Source of the DNA: JAWVFM01 sp038237625
Lineage (GTDB): Bacteria > Actinomycetota > Thermoleophilia > Solirubrobacterales > 70-9
Reading direction: 5' to 3'
NCBI GenBank assembly: GCA_038237625.1
Contig: JBBRYM010000014.1
Location: 1-64,000, forward strand
DNA: 64,000 nucleotides
Shown: positions 25,383 to 33,838 of the stretch, piece by piece
Numbering within the stretch: position 1 is the first letter of the stretch
How the letters are laid out: every line of letters begins with the position of its first letter
Notes under the pieces: generated by a model
What the model was told of the DNA's origin: nothing
Databases searched by the model: none
What the model saw: only the letters and a program-made list of their open reading frames with translations
Position numbers and translations under genes: made by a program

Positions 25383-26327
25383 TTATCCGCCGGTCGAGAC
25401 TTCCGCGCCGGGGTTTGTACCGGCGGGGTAAAGGCTCTGAGGCGGAGCGTTGACGCTCGCCTTGGCCCCGGCAGGCGCCGCGTTGACTTCGAGCTCGCGG
25501 CCCTCCATCCCCATCGCGATGGTGGCGGGGTCGTGGCCTAGCGCGCCCCACTCCTCCTGCGCGCGGGAATGCAGGAGGTCGAGCACTTCGTCCTGGTGAA
25601 GGGGATCGTGGTGAAAGAGCAGGAGGCTGCGGGCGCCGACCATGTCGGCGAAGCACAGCGTGTCGCCCATCGCCGAGTGCCCCCACCCGATGTGGTCGGG
25701 GTACTCCTCGTCGGTGTACTGGCAGTCGTGGATCAGCAGGTCCGCGTCGCAGGCCAGGTCGACCCCCGAGATCCAGTCACGGTCGAGGTCACGGAGCGGA
25801 GTACCGAGGGCAGGCTCGTGGTCCGGGATGTAACAGACGGTGACGTCCCCATCGGTGATCCGGTAGCCGAGCGTCGGACCGCGATGGGTGACTGCCTCGG
25901 CGCGAATGGTCGCGCCGCCGAGCTCCCATTCGGTTGCCGGAGTGTCGAGGAAGGAAACTGAGCACGGAAGCTCGCGAATCTCAACTGGCGATAGGGGAGC
26001 AGAGATATAACGGGCAATTCGGTTCTCCAGCGAGGCCTCCGGCGACGCGGGACCCCAGATTGTGATCTCCGCATCCGAGCGGAAGCAAGGGGGGAAGAAC
26101 ATGAGCCCCTGGATGTGGTCGAGGTGCAGGTGGGTGAGCAGGAGATTGACGGTGGGCGAGGCGGTCAGACCCAGCCCCAGGGTGCGGATCCCGGTGCCCG
26201 CGTCGAGGATCAGCTCGACTCCGCTTCGCAGCGTCAGCTGCACGCAGGAGGTGTTGCCGCCGTAGCGGTTCATCTGCGGTCCCGGGGCCGGAACCGATCC
26301 GCGGGCTCCCCAGACCTTCAGCTTCAC
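25383..26327 (-). CDS. metallo-beta-lactamase-fold hydrolase
   Basis: This is a 314-residue MBL-superfamily protein of the RNase Z/phosphodiesterase-like group. The metal-binding motif is THLHLDHIQG. A following Asp lies in CYIPDHEP, and DADLLIHDCQYTDEEY...GWGHS supplies the later Asp and His ligands. HHDPLHQD near residue 250 gives the last histidine. It starts with WGARGSVPAPGP and continues to NRYGGNTSCV, shared with cyclic-nucleotide phosphodiesterase-like proteins. GTG 26327 overlaps the PAS gene stop (GTGA), so the two are coupled. PAS sensor plus MBL hydrolase suggests a small signalling pair, perhaps degrading a cyclic nucleotide, but the substrate is not shown. Confidence 0.82.
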   Translation of the reverse strand: MKLKVWGARGSVPAPGPQMNRYGGNTSCVQLTLRSGVELILDAGTGIRTLGLGLTASPTVNLLLTHLHLDHIQGLMFFPPCFRSDAEITIWGPASPEASLENRIARYISAPLSPVEIRELPCSVSFLDTPATEWELGGATIRAEAVTHRGPTLGYRITDGDVTVCYIPDHEPALGTPLRDLDRDWISGVDLACDADLLIHDCQYTDEEYPDHIGWGHSAMGDTLCFADMVGARSLLLFHHDPLHQDEVLDLLHSRAQEEWGALGHDPATIAMGMEGRELEVNAAPAGAKASVNAPPQSLYPAGTNPGAEVSTGG

Positions 26328-26737
26328 GGCTGGCTCCCGTTCTGCGGCCAAAAGAGGATCATCGCGCCGCTTTCGGCGTCGCCTGCGCCGACGAGGGGAA
26401 AGCCCGACGCTTCGATGGCGTGCTCCTCGCCTCCGAGCGAGCGGATCGTGAACTCCGCGTGAGCGGGGCGCCCGTCGCGGAGGGTCGTCGTAAGGGGATG
26501 CTCCTCGAGCGCTACCGGCTCGCCGGCGGCGCCGCCGAGGTCGAACGCCGCAGTCCACTCGGAGGGCTCCATGCGCCCGCCGGAGTCCTCGAACGAGCGT
26601 CCGAGGAGGGCACCGGCGGCCTCGTTGTAGAAGATGAGGCGCGCCTCGCCGTCGACCAAGAAGGCCGGCGTGGAGAGGCACGTAAGCAGGTTGCGAGCCA
26701 GAATGAGCTCGAGCGGCTTCTGCGTGTCGGCGGCCAC
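26324..26737 (-). CDS. stand-alone PAS-domain protein
   Basis: The 137-residue product is almost entirely a PAS domain (about 15-130): LLTCLSTPAFLVDGEARLIFYNEAAGALLG is the typical N-terminal strand-helix region, followed by an LEEHPLTTTLRDGRPAHAEF segment. There is no output domain, so it presumably acts on another protein. The best candidate is the translationally coupled MBL-fold hydrolase downstream (4-base overlap). The ligand or cofactor is unknown. Confidence 0.78.
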   Translation of the reverse strand: MAADTQKPLELILARNLLTCLSTPAFLVDGEARLIFYNEAAGALLGRSFEDSGGRMEPSEWTAAFDLGGAAGEPVALEEHPLTTTLRDGRPAHAEFTIRSLGGEEHAIEASGFPLVGAGDAESGAMILFWPQNGSQP

Positions 26738-26795
26738 CGCCCCATTCTTCCACCACTAGGTCTCGGCTTGCACCATTTGGCACACTCGGGGGCAC

Positions 26796-28262
26796 ATGCG
26801 TCGGATCGCCATAGCCCTCACCGGCCTCGGGCTTCTCTGGGCCGCGCCGGCTGTCGCTCAGGTGGCCGGCGAGAATCCCCCGGCGATTCTCGGTGATCCC
26901 GCGAGCTCAGGGGTGCCCCAGTTCGTCGGCAAGCCGGCAAAGCCGCATCGTGCCCGCGGCCAGCGCGTTCCCCAGCATCCGTTCATGGCCCCCAATGGCC
27001 GCTCGAACCTCCACGACGACGCGTTCCAGACAGACAGCTACCGGCGATCGGGCCCGCTCGGCATCGACATGGCGACGAGCTCGGCGATGTTCACGGCCGA
27101 ATGCGGCTCGGTCACGTTCGACAGCCAGGGACGGATCGTCACCGTCTGCGTCGGCCTCCTTCGACCAACGCTGGCCCTGCTCGACCCGGTGACCTTTCAC
27201 GTGTTCGCGGCGATGCCGCTGCCGCTGCGAACGCCGAGCATCAACCCGTTCCAGGACTTCTCCGGCGGGGGCTACTTCTATCTCGACCGCCACGACCGCG
27301 CGGTGATCCCGACAACCGACCATCACGTCCTCGTCGTGGCCGAGACGGCGGCTCCCGGCTTCCACGTGGTGCACGACTTCGACCTCTCGGCGGCGATCGA
27401 CTCCGGCGACGCGATCATCTCGGTTCTCCCCGACTGGCAGGGCCATCTTTGGTTCGCCACGCGCGCCGGACTGGTGGGCGTGATCGGCCGCCACAGCGGG
27501 AAGGTGCATACCTTCGACACCGGCGCGCCGATCGGCAATTCCTTCGCGGTCGGGCGAGCCGGCGTCTTCATCGTCACCGACAAGGCGATGTACCGCTTCG
27601 ACCGCCGCCGTGGCTCGCCTGAGGTCACGTGGCGGCGGACCTATCCCAACATTGGCATTAAGAAGCCCGGGCAGACGGAGCACGGCTCGGGCACGACGCC
27701 GACCCTGATGAACGGGGGCATGGTGGCGATCACCGACAACGCCGACCCGATGGACGTTGTCGTCTACCGGCGGGGCCGTCGCGACGGCGGGCGCCTGGTC
27801 TGCAAGCAGCCCGTCTTCGAGGAGGGAGCCAGCGACACCGACCAGTCGCTCGTCGCCGGCCGCCGCTCGCTGGTGGTCGAGAACAACTACGGCTACACCG
27901 GCCCGACGACCACCAACGGCGGCGGCACCACAACGCCTGGAATCACGCGGGTGAACCTCGATCGCGACGGAAAGGGCTGCCACGTCGCGTGGCACAGCAA
28001 GGTCATCGCGCCCTCGGTGGTGCCAAAGCTCTCCCTGGGAGCGGGCCTCGTCTACACGTATACGAAGCCGGCCGGAACCGGCAACGACGACCCCTGGTAT
28101 CTGACCGCCCTCGACTACCGGACCGGCCGCACGGTCTGGCGCCGCCTCGCGGGCACCGGCCTGGGCTACAACAACAACTACGCCCCAGTCACCATCGGCC
28201 CCGACGGGTCCGCCTACGTTGGCGTCCTCGGCGGCCTCACCCGCTTCGTCGACGCGCCGTAG
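26796..28262 (+). CDS. secreted protein with beta-propeller-like repeats
   Basis: The 488-residue protein has a Sec signal peptide (MRRIAIALTGLGLLWAAPAVAQ) and no anchor. The mature part alternates short beta strands with repeated G-x-x-W/T motifs (SVLPDWQGHLWFATRAGLVGV, TALDYRTGRTVWRRL), as in PQQ/WD-type propellers. It has a conserved-looking block of Asp-rich loops around residues 85-150. No catalytic signature is recognised. Its 3' end overlaps the convergent anti-sigma gene by 26 bases. Likely an extracellular binding protein or enzyme. Confidence 0.65.
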   Translation: MRRIAIALTGLGLLWAAPAVAQVAGENPPAILGDPASSGVPQFVGKPAKPHRARGQRVPQHPFMAPNGRSNLHDDAFQTDSYRRSGPLGIDMATSSAMFTAECGSVTFDSQGRIVTVCVGLLRPTLALLDPVTFHVFAAMPLPLRTPSINPFQDFSGGGYFYLDRHDRAVIPTTDHHVLVVAETAAPGFHVVHDFDLSAAIDSGDAIISVLPDWQGHLWFATRAGLVGVIGRHSGKVHTFDTGAPIGNSFAVGRAGVFIVTDKAMYRFDRRRGSPEVTWRRTYPNIGIKKPGQTEHGSGTTPTLMNGGMVAITDNADPMDVVVYRRGRRDGGRLVCKQPVFEEGASDTDQSLVAGRRSLVVENNYGYTGPTTTNGGGTTTPGITRVNLDRDGKGCHVAWHSKVIAPSVVPKLSLGAGLVYTYTKPAGTGNDDPWYLTALDYRTGRTVWRRLAGTGLGYNNNYAPVTIGPDGSAYVGVLGGLTRFVDAP

Positions 28263-28923
28263 CCGGCTGCCAGGCCGACGACGGGATCGGTGCCACGAAG
28301 GTGCGGCCGCCAGCTCTGATGCCGATTGCGCGGGCGTGGCTCAGGTCGATCGCCGCGCTGAGCCCGCTGCCGACCCCGTCGGCGTGGCTGTAGCGGAAGG
28401 AGCCGGCGTCGACCGGGCCGTTTGGGCCGCGCAGGAAAACCCGGCATGGGGTGCCGGGCCTGATGCCGTCGACGTACACGCTCACCTCCGTACCCCATGA
28501 GCGGCTCGTGAGGTCGCCGGTGATGTGAACGCCCTGGGGGACATCGGCGAAAGCGACCTCGGTGTCCGGTCCGGATGAGCCAGCGCTGAGCGCGAGCACC
28601 AGGACGGTCCCAGCCGCTGCGGTGGCCGTGGTGAAGCCGGCGGCGAGCCGAAGCCGGCGGCGCCGCACGCCGCGACGCTCTGCCTCGATCTTTCGGGCGA
28701 CCCGCCGGCCGAGACCACGCGGTGCAACCGGGGTGGAGGTGAGCCATGCGGGATCTGCGAGCGGCAGGATCTCGGCCAGTGGCGAGAGGAGGTCACGCTC
28801 GGCGCGGCACTCGGCGCAGCCGTCGAGGTGGGCCTGCACCGCGGCCCGCTCGTCGAGGTCGAGCTTGCCCAGGACGAACGCCCCGAGCTCTTCGCGCCAG
28901 CGCCGGTGGTCGTCAGCCGTCAT
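28237..28923 (-). CDS. zinc-finger anti-sigma factor (RskA-like)
   Basis: This is a 228-residue membrane protein that would hold its partner sigma factor inactive. The cytoplasmic N-terminus has the zinc-binding anti-sigma core H-x3-C-x2-C (HLDGCAEC, residues 32-39) within the helix LDLDERAAVQAHLDG. It has one membrane helix around 95-115 (LRLAAGFTTATAAAGTVLVLAL). The extracytoplasmic C-terminal domain begins FADVPQGVHITGD and resembles the RskA sensor domain. Its start overlaps the sigma gene end by 11 bases, the usual operon order for regulated intramembrane proteolysis pairs. Confidence 0.88.
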   Translation of the reverse strand: MTADDHRRWREELGAFVLGKLDLDERAAVQAHLDGCAECRAERDLLSPLAEILPLADPAWLTSTPVAPRGLGRRVARKIEAERRGVRRRRLRLAAGFTTATAAAGTVLVLALSAGSSGPDTEVAFADVPQGVHITGDLTSRSWGTEVSVYVDGIRPGTPCRVFLRGPNGPVDAGSFRYSHADGVGSGLSAAIDLSHARAIGIRAGGRTFVAPIPSSAWQPATARRRSG

Positions 28924-29554
28924 AACCCATCTCCTCCATGGCGTTGCGAAGCGCCTTCAGCCCGTAGTAGACACGGCTCTTGATCGTCCCTTCCGGGACG
29001 CCGAGCTCGGCTGCGAGCTCCGCGTGGGGGCGGCCGAGGAGGTGCGTCTGGACGATGACCTCGCGATGGGCTTCCCCGATCCGCCGCAGCGCCTCCTCGA
29101 CCTGCCAGGCAATGAGGGTGCGCTCCAGTGGTTCGTCGATCGGCTCGGGAACCTCGACGGCGCTTTCCCGCCGGGCGCTGCGGGCGCGCCGCGCATCGAT
29201 CACGACGTTTCTGAGAATCGCGAAAAGCCAGGTGCGAAGCGAGCCGATCTCGGGGTCGAAGCGCGACCCTGCCCGCCAGGCGCGGACGAAGGTCTCCTGT
29301 ACGGCTTCCTCCGCGAGGCCGCGGTCGCCGAGCGAGCGCAGGGCAAAGCCATAGAGCTCGCTCCCGTGTGCGGCGTACGCCTCGCGGACCCCCCGGTCGT
29401 CGCGAAGCGTGCCGACGCTCACCCGCGCCGTCCGTGTCGAGAGCGTCCCATCACTGCAAGTGATACTCCCGAATCGCGACCTGCGTTCAACTGCAGGCGG
29501 TCCTCCATTCTCGCGCGCTCCCGCGCTCACGGCGGCGGCAGGATCAGCGTGCAT
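28913..29554 (-). CDS. ECF RNA polymerase sigma factor
   Basis: This is an extracytoplasmic-function sigma factor of the SigK-like group that pairs with the RskA-type anti-sigma encoded downstream. Region 2 is seen in YGFALRSLGDRGLAEEAVQETFVRAWR with IGSLRTWLFAILRNVVIDARR, and region 4 in LRRIGEAHREVIVQTHLLGRPHAELAAELGVPEGTIKSRVYYGLKALR (given in pieces: the VPEGTIKSRVYYGL helix contacts the -35). The first 44 residues of the 213-residue reading look uncharacteristic. GTG at 29422 would give a 169-residue protein of usual length, with a TCACT-GCA-AGTGA palindrome (29451-29463) just upstream. The start is therefore open. Confidence 0.88.
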   Translation of the reverse strand: MHADPAAAVSAGARENGGPPAVERRSRFGSITCSDGTLSTRTARVSVGTLRDDRGVREAYAAHGSELYGFALRSLGDRGLAEEAVQETFVRAWRAGSRFDPEIGSLRTWLFAILRNVVIDARRARSARRESAVEVPEPIDEPLERTLIAWQVEEALRRIGEAHREVIVQTHLLGRPHAELAAELGVPEGTIKSRVYYGLKALRNAMEEMGYDG

Positions 29555-29651
29555 CCCCCCGGCGCGGCGCTTGAGCCGGTGGAGGAAGAGATGGGAGACG
29601 GGCGGTCGCGGCGCTGGCGTCGGTTGACGACTGACTCCGAGTGGTCCCCCT

Positions 29652-30036
29652 CGGATCGCCGCGCTGCTTCACGACATCGGCAAGGTTGGCGTTCCCGACG
29701 CGATCCTGAACGAGCCCGGCCCGCTCGACGACGCCGAGTGGGAGATCATGCGACAGCACCCGGTGATCGGCGAGCGCATCCTGCGAGCGATCCCCGGAAT
29801 GGGCGTGATCGCGAGGATCGTCCGCCACGAGCACGAGCGCTGGGACGGCGGCGGCTATCCCGACGCCATCGCCGGAACCGAGATCCCGGTCGGCGCGCGC
29901 ATCATCCTTGCCTGCGACGCCTACCACGCAATGACCTCAGATCGCCAACGCCGGCTCCCAAGTCGACCCTGCGGTGATCGAGGCCCTCGTGGGCTACCTG
30001 TACGGGCGCCGCCAGTCTGGATTGGCGGTGGTCTAA
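29652..30036 (+). pseudogene. HD-GYP domain remnant (truncated and internally deleted)
   Basis: The frame from 29652 encodes the core of an HD-GYP cyclic-di-GMP phosphodiesterase: LLHDIGKVGVPDAIL, then HPVIGERIL, RHEHERWDGGGYPD and ACDAYHAMTSD. The last 30 residues of such a domain (IANAGSQVDPAVIEAL, then VGYLYGRR and a TAA at 30034-30036) continue in another frame. So about 15-20 codons and the frame were lost near 29940. There is no start codon upstream: a TGA stands at 29625-29627, and the sensory N-terminus is missing. Genuine decay is the best explanation. Confidence 0.8.
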
Positions 30037-30065
30037 AAAAACCTGCGGGCGGCAATGGCCGCCCG
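30035..30065 (-). terminator. rho-independent terminator of the DUF5679 gene
   Basis: On the minus strand CGGGCGGC and GCCGCCCG pair (8 bp, 4-base loop), followed by CAGG and then seven T residues. This is the only canonical hairpin-plus-T-run terminator I see in the window. Confidence 0.85.
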
Positions 30066-30100
30066 GCTTGCACCGGGCGGCCGGCCGGATCTTCGCCTGA

Positions 30101-30247
30101 CTACTCCGTCTTCCCGATCCTGAAGATCTTCGTGCCGCAGTCGGGGCAGGTCCCCTGGATCGCAGGGCGACCGTTCTTCATGGTCACCTGCTGCGGATCC
30201 TTGATTTCGACCTTCTTGCGCTCCTTGACGCAGTATCCGGTCGGCAT
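30101..30247 (-). CDS. DUF5679 small zinc-ribbon protein
   Basis: The 48-residue protein starts MPTGYCVKERKKVEI and ends with a CPDCG-containing ribbon (TCPDCGTKIF). Together with Cys6 this gives three cysteines of a probable zinc or nucleic-acid-binding fold, the DUF5679 type. ATG 30247 has GGAG six bases upstream. A strong terminator follows, and ACGGAT-C-ATCCGT, a perfect inverted repeat at 30288-30300, lies in the upstream region and may bind a regulator. Confidence 0.75.
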   Translation of the reverse strand: MPTGYCVKERKKVEIKDPQQVTMKNGRPAIQGTCPDCGTKIFRIGKTE

Positions 30248-30389
30248 ATGAGCTCCTTTCGAGCTGCTCTCTCGTCGCTGTAAGGCCACGGATCATCCGT
30301 AGCCTGTGGGCGACCGTAACCCACCGGGCGGACGCAAGCCAGGCGTGATCGTGCGATTTGCGACAAACGCAGAGTCTGCGGACCCGCGC

Positions 30390-30743
30390 TCAGCGAGGTG
30401 GTTGCGGGGGGATCGTGCCATCCGAAGGCTCGATCGGTAGTCCGGCTTCGACCCAGGCGACGAGACCGCCCTCCACGTGGAACGCATCCCAGCCCGCCTG
30501 CCGGAATGCCTCAGCGGCCATTCCCGAGCGGTTGCCGGTGCGGCAGTAGAACACCACCGGCCGGCCGCGATCGATCGACGCGGCCGCGCCGGTGAGTTCG
30601 TTCATCTCGAGGTGCCGCGCCCCCTTGATCCGGCCGGCGTCCCACTCCGGATCCGTGCGCACATCGATTGCCTGCGAGCCGCCCTGGAAGAGCTCGGCGG
30701 CTTCGTTCGGCGAGAGGTGTACGCCGGTTTCGGTCTCCGCCAC
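30390..30743 (-). CDS. rhodanese-like domain protein
   Basis: This is a single rhodanese domain, 117 residues, cytoplasmic. The AIDVRTDPEWDAGRIKGARH strand-helix unit and the active-site loop CRTGNRS with Cys67 identify it. Rhodaneses carry a persulfide on that cysteine for sulfur transfer, or act in cyanide and thiosulfate metabolism. The six-residue loop is of sulfurtransferase rather than phosphatase length. TAGACT lies 6 bases before the GTG start with no ribosome site, so the message is probably leaderless. Confidence 0.88.
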   Translation of the reverse strand: MAETETGVHLSPNEAAELFQGGSQAIDVRTDPEWDAGRIKGARHLEMNELTGAAASIDRGRPVVFYCRTGNRSGMAAEAFRQAGWDAFHVEGGLVAWVEAGLPIEPSDGTIPPQPPR

Positions 30744-30825
30744 GCCACCAGTCTAAGAGACGTCAGCCGCTTCCCCTGCTCTATCGTGCCGTGCCCCGTC
30801 CCGCCCCCTTTCCAAGGAGCCACGA

Positions 30826-31983
30826 ATGCCCGAAGCAGTCATCGTCGACGCCGTCCGCAGCCCCATCGGGCGCGCCTTCAAGGGCTCGCTCGCCCAGCTC
30901 CGACCCGACGAGACGGCCGCGTACGTCGTCGACCAGCTGCTCGAGCGCAATCCTGGCGTGGACCCCGCGCTCGTCGAGGACGTCTTTTGCGGTTGCGGCA
31001 TGCCGCAGGGGCTTCAGGCCTTCAACATCGGCCGGATCATCGTTTTGCTCTCGGAGAAGCTCGGGCAGGAGACCAACGGCGTCACGATCTCCCGCTACTG
31101 CGCCTCCAGCCTCGATGCGATCCGGCATGCGTCCAACGCCGTGAAGGCCGGTGAAGGCGACGCCTACATCGCCGCCGGCGTCGAGTGGGTCAGCCGCTAC
31201 AACGAGCGCACCGAGGCCGCCGGCGCGGCGGACCAGAACACCAAGCTCCAGGGCAACGACGGCCAGCCCAACGCCTACATCGAGATGGGCCTGACGGCAG
31301 TGAACGTGGCGAAGCGCTACGAGGTCAGCCGCGCCGACATGGACAAGTACGCGCAGCGCTCGCAGGAGCTGGCTGTCGGCTCGCAGGAGTCCGGGTTCTT
31401 CGACCGCGAGATCGTCCCTGTCAACGACCAGGATGACAACGAGATCGCCAAAGACGACGGCCCGCGCGCCAGCTCGACCCTCGAGAAGCTCTCCGAGCTG
31501 CCCGAGGCCTTCGGGGGCGGTGGGGTCACCGCAGGTAACTCGTGCCCGCTGAACGACGGCGCCGCCGCGGTGCTCGTCATGTCAGACGCGAAGGCTTCCG
31601 AGCTCGGCCTCCAGCCGCGCGCGCGGATCGTCGCAGCCGCCACGATGGGCAACGAGCCCGAGTACATGGGGGTGGCGCCGATCGGCGCCATCAAGAAGGT
31701 CCTGGATCGAGCCGGGATGACGATCGAAGACGTCGGCGTGGTGGAGCTGAACGAAGCCTTTGCCGCCCAGGTCATCCCGATCATGGACGAGTGCAACATC
31801 CCGCTGGAGAAGATGAACACCCACGGCGGGGCGATCGCCCTCGGCCATCCCTTCGGCATGACCGGCGCCCGGATCATGACCACGCTCCTGAACGTCATGG
31901 AGACCGACGATCACGCCGTCGGCCTCGAGACGATGTGCGTCGCAGGCGGCCAGGGCGAGGCGATGATTGTCGAACGAATGTGA
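30826..31983 (+). CDS. acetyl-CoA acyltransferase (thiolase)
   Basis: This is a 385-residue degradative-type thiolase that cleaves 3-ketoacyl-CoA in beta-oxidation. The acyl-accepting Cys92 is in SRYCASSLDAI. The catalytic His is in THGGAIALGHPFGMTGAR, and the second Cys in MCVAGGQG. NEAFAAQ (about 309-315) is also conserved. AAGGAGC precedes the ATG. It faces an SDR gene convergently; acyl-CoA dehydrogenase and crotonase genes lie within 12 kb, consistent with fatty-acid or aromatic degradation. A structured repeat starts 4 bases after its stop. Confidence 0.93.
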   Translation: MPEAVIVDAVRSPIGRAFKGSLAQLRPDETAAYVVDQLLERNPGVDPALVEDVFCGCGMPQGLQAFNIGRIIVLLSEKLGQETNGVTISRYCASSLDAIRHASNAVKAGEGDAYIAAGVEWVSRYNERTEAAGAADQNTKLQGNDGQPNAYIEMGLTAVNVAKRYEVSRADMDKYAQRSQELAVGSQESGFFDREIVPVNDQDDNEIAKDDGPRASSTLEKLSELPEAFGGGGVTAGNSCPLNDGAAAVLVMSDAKASELGLQPRARIVAAATMGNEPEYMGVAPIGAIKKVLDRAGMTIEDVGVVELNEAFAAQVIPIMDECNIPLEKMNTHGGAIALGHPFGMTGARIMTTLLNVMETDDHAVGLETMCVAGGQGEAMIVERM

Positions 31984-31986
31984 GAC

Positions 31987-32047
31987 TGAGGACCGCTAGG
32001 TCCGAAAGCAGCAGGTAAGGCGGCCAAAGGTCGCCGCGAGCGCTGCT
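31987..32047 (+). repeat. CCGAAAG hairpin repeat, copy A
   Basis: Copy A has hairpin 1 GGACC-GCTA-GGTCC (31990-32003), then GAAAGCAGCAGGTAAGG, then hairpin 2 GGCGGCC-AAA-GGTCGCC (32019-32035). AGCAGC (32007-32012) can pair with GCTGCT (32042-32047), enclosing hairpin 2. About 42 of 54 positions match the copy at 39705-39767 on the other strand. It begins 4 bases after the thiolase stop, on the same strand. Confidence 0.75.
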
Positions 32048-32900
32048 AGAGGCCAGTTGCGCGGGCGATGAGGCGATCCATCAGGCGGTCGCCGGCCAGC
32101 CTGCGGATTCTCGTTCCCACCTTGGCGTCGAGCCCGACCTGATAGCGGGTCCGCGGCCGGCTGGTGATGAGAGCGCGAAGCACGATGTCCGCAACCTTCT
32201 CAGGAGGGATTCCGCGCTCATTCGATCTCCGGGCGACCTTTTCCACCTGATCCAGCGACGCGCCATAGAGGTCCTCTGCGTCCGGGGCGAGGTGTTCGCG
32301 AGCTTCCTTGGCCCGATCCGCCCCCTTGTTCCAGATCGGGGTTGAGATCGTGCCAGGCTCGACGACAACGACCTCGATCCCGAACGGCGCGAGCTCTTGG
32401 CGCAGCGAGTCGCCCACAGCCTCGAGCCCGAACTTTGCCGCGTGGTAGGCGCCCATGAACGGCGTTGCAAGCCGTCCGCCGATCGAGCTGATCAGGACGA
32501 TCCGGCCCTTCGCGGCACGCACCATCGGCAACATCGCCTGGGTCACGGCCACCTGCCCGATCAGGTTGACCTCGATCTGGTGGCGGAAGTCCTCGATCGG
32601 CAGCGCCTCCAGGGGCCCAGCCACCGCAACGCCGGCGTTGTTGACGAGGCCCGCGAGCCCGCCGCCGGTCGCGTCGCCGATCCGCGACGCGGCCGCGGCG
32701 ATTGATTCGGCGCTGGTCACGTCGAGGAGCAGCGGCTCGACGGAGCCGCCCGCGTCGTTGCGAAGAGCGTGCCCATCCTCTTCACGGCGAACCCCGGCGA
32801 AGACGGAGAAGCCTTCACTCGCCAGGCGCAGCGCCGCCGCCCTGCCAATTCCTGTCGAGGTGCCGGTTACGACGACGTTCCCGCGGGTCGGCGCGTTCAA
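32046..32900 (-). CDS. short-chain dehydrogenase/reductase
   Basis: This is a 284-residue classical SDR with the nucleotide-binding TGTSTGIGRA, the NNAG motif, catalytic Ser in LISSIGG and the YHAAK tetrad (Tyr about 155, Lys about 159). The FAGVRREEDG region after the second strand suggests NADP preference. The C-terminal basic segment is typical of the YbbO/retinol-dehydrogenase-like group acting on hydrophobic alcohols. The TTG start is preceded by GGGAG. The 136 bases upstream (32901-33036) show no clear element. Confidence 0.85.
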   Translation of the reverse strand: MNAPTRGNVVVTGTSTGIGRAAALRLASEGFSVFAGVRREEDGHALRNDAGGSVEPLLLDVTSAESIAAAASRIGDATGGGLAGLVNNAGVAVAGPLEALPIEDFRHQIEVNLIGQVAVTQAMLPMVRAAKGRIVLISSIGGRLATPFMGAYHAAKFGLEAVGDSLRQELAPFGIEVVVVEPGTISTPIWNKGADRAKEAREHLAPDAEDLYGASLDQVEKVARRSNERGIPPEKVADIVLRALITSRPRTRYQVGLDAKVGTRIRRLAGDRLMDRLIARATGL

Positions 32901-33036
32901 CCGGACTCCCGCGCCGCTACGTAGTCGGCGTCACGCGGGGCGAGTCGGTCGCAAAGGGTCCTCTGCGCTGTTTGAGCCTTGCTGATCGGCAAATCAGATC
33001 ACTTTTCACTCTGACGCAAACGTTGATCTTTGTAGT

Positions 33037-33834
33037 TCAGACCGGCCGCAGGGTCACGCGCATGCCGGAGGGATCCACGATTTCACGGACGCTGCCCTCC
33101 CCGGGCACGCGAACCTCGAAGCGCTCCAGCCCAACAGCCCCGTCCGGAGGCGAGGGCACCCCGGTGCCGTTCCACGTGTTGAGGCCGAGGTGGTGGTGAT
33201 ACCCGCCCGCGGAGACGAACAGGGCGCCGGGGTAGGTGCGTACCGTGACGTCAAAGCCGACCTCCCCGCACCAGAACGCTTCCGACGAGCCCAGATCCGC
33301 GACGTTCAGGTGGACGTGGCCGATCACGGTGCCGTCCGCAACCGGGGGCTCGAGTGCGGTGGCGGGATCGCGTTCGGCCGCGATGTCGTCCAGGTCGAGG
33401 GGCAGGCTTGCCATCTGCACTGTCTCGCCGGTTCGTGGCCACTCATCACGCGGCCGGTCGCGGTAGATCTCGATGCCGATCCCGTCGGGATCGTTGAGGT
33501 AGAGCGCTTCGCTGACGAGGTGGTCGGAGGCTCCGGTCAGGCGCCAGCCACACTCGGCCAGGCGGATCAGGCTGCGGCCCAGCTCGGCCCGCGACGGCAC
33601 GAGGATCGCAAAATGAAAGAGCCCAGTCGTGTGGGGCGGCCGCGGCGGCGCCTCGGGCTCGCCGCGAAGGCGCAGGAGAGTCCTGTCTCCGGCGCCAAGC
33701 TCCGCCACGCCACCGGCGCGCCCGAGCTCGGAGAAGCCGATCGTCCGCTTATAGAAGTCGAGCGAGCGGTCGAGGTCGCGGACGACGAGATCTACCGCCC
33801 CGATCGAGGCAGAGCCCGGGAGGCCGCTGCTCAC
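33037..33834 (-). CDS. VOC-family dioxygenase, catechol 2,3-dioxygenase-like
   Basis: This is a 265-residue two-domain vicinal-oxygen-chelate protein related to Bacillus CatE. Domain 1 (10-125) includes LVVRDLDRSLDFY, FHFAILVP and YLNDPDGIGIEIYRDRP. Domain 2 (150-262) has IGHVHLNVADL, HHHLGLNTWNG and RFEVRVPG, giving the His-His-Glu iron ligands expected for extradiol cleavage. GTG 33834 lies 4 bases after the acyl-CoA dehydrogenase stop, so the two are in one operon. An in-frame upstream reading lies inside that gene. A glyoxalase-type activity cannot be excluded. Confidence 0.8.
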   Translation of the reverse strand: MSSGLPGSASIGAVDLVVRDLDRSLDFYKRTIGFSELGRAGGVAELGAGDRTLLRLRGEPEAPPRPPHTTGLFHFAILVPSRAELGRSLIRLAECGWRLTGASDHLVSEALYLNDPDGIGIEIYRDRPRDEWPRTGETVQMASLPLDLDDIAAERDPATALEPPVADGTVIGHVHLNVADLGSSEAFWCGEVGFDVTVRTYPGALFVSAGGYHHHLGLNTWNGTGVPSPPDGAVGLERFEVRVPGEGSVREIVDPSGMRVTLRPV

Positions 33835-33838
33835 CCGC

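Noticed and set aside
28562..29651. Long plus-strand open frame opposite the sigma/anti-sigma genes
   Set aside because: High-GC shadow frame: its residues are Arg/Pro/Ala-rich without motifs, while the minus strand encodes two clear proteins.
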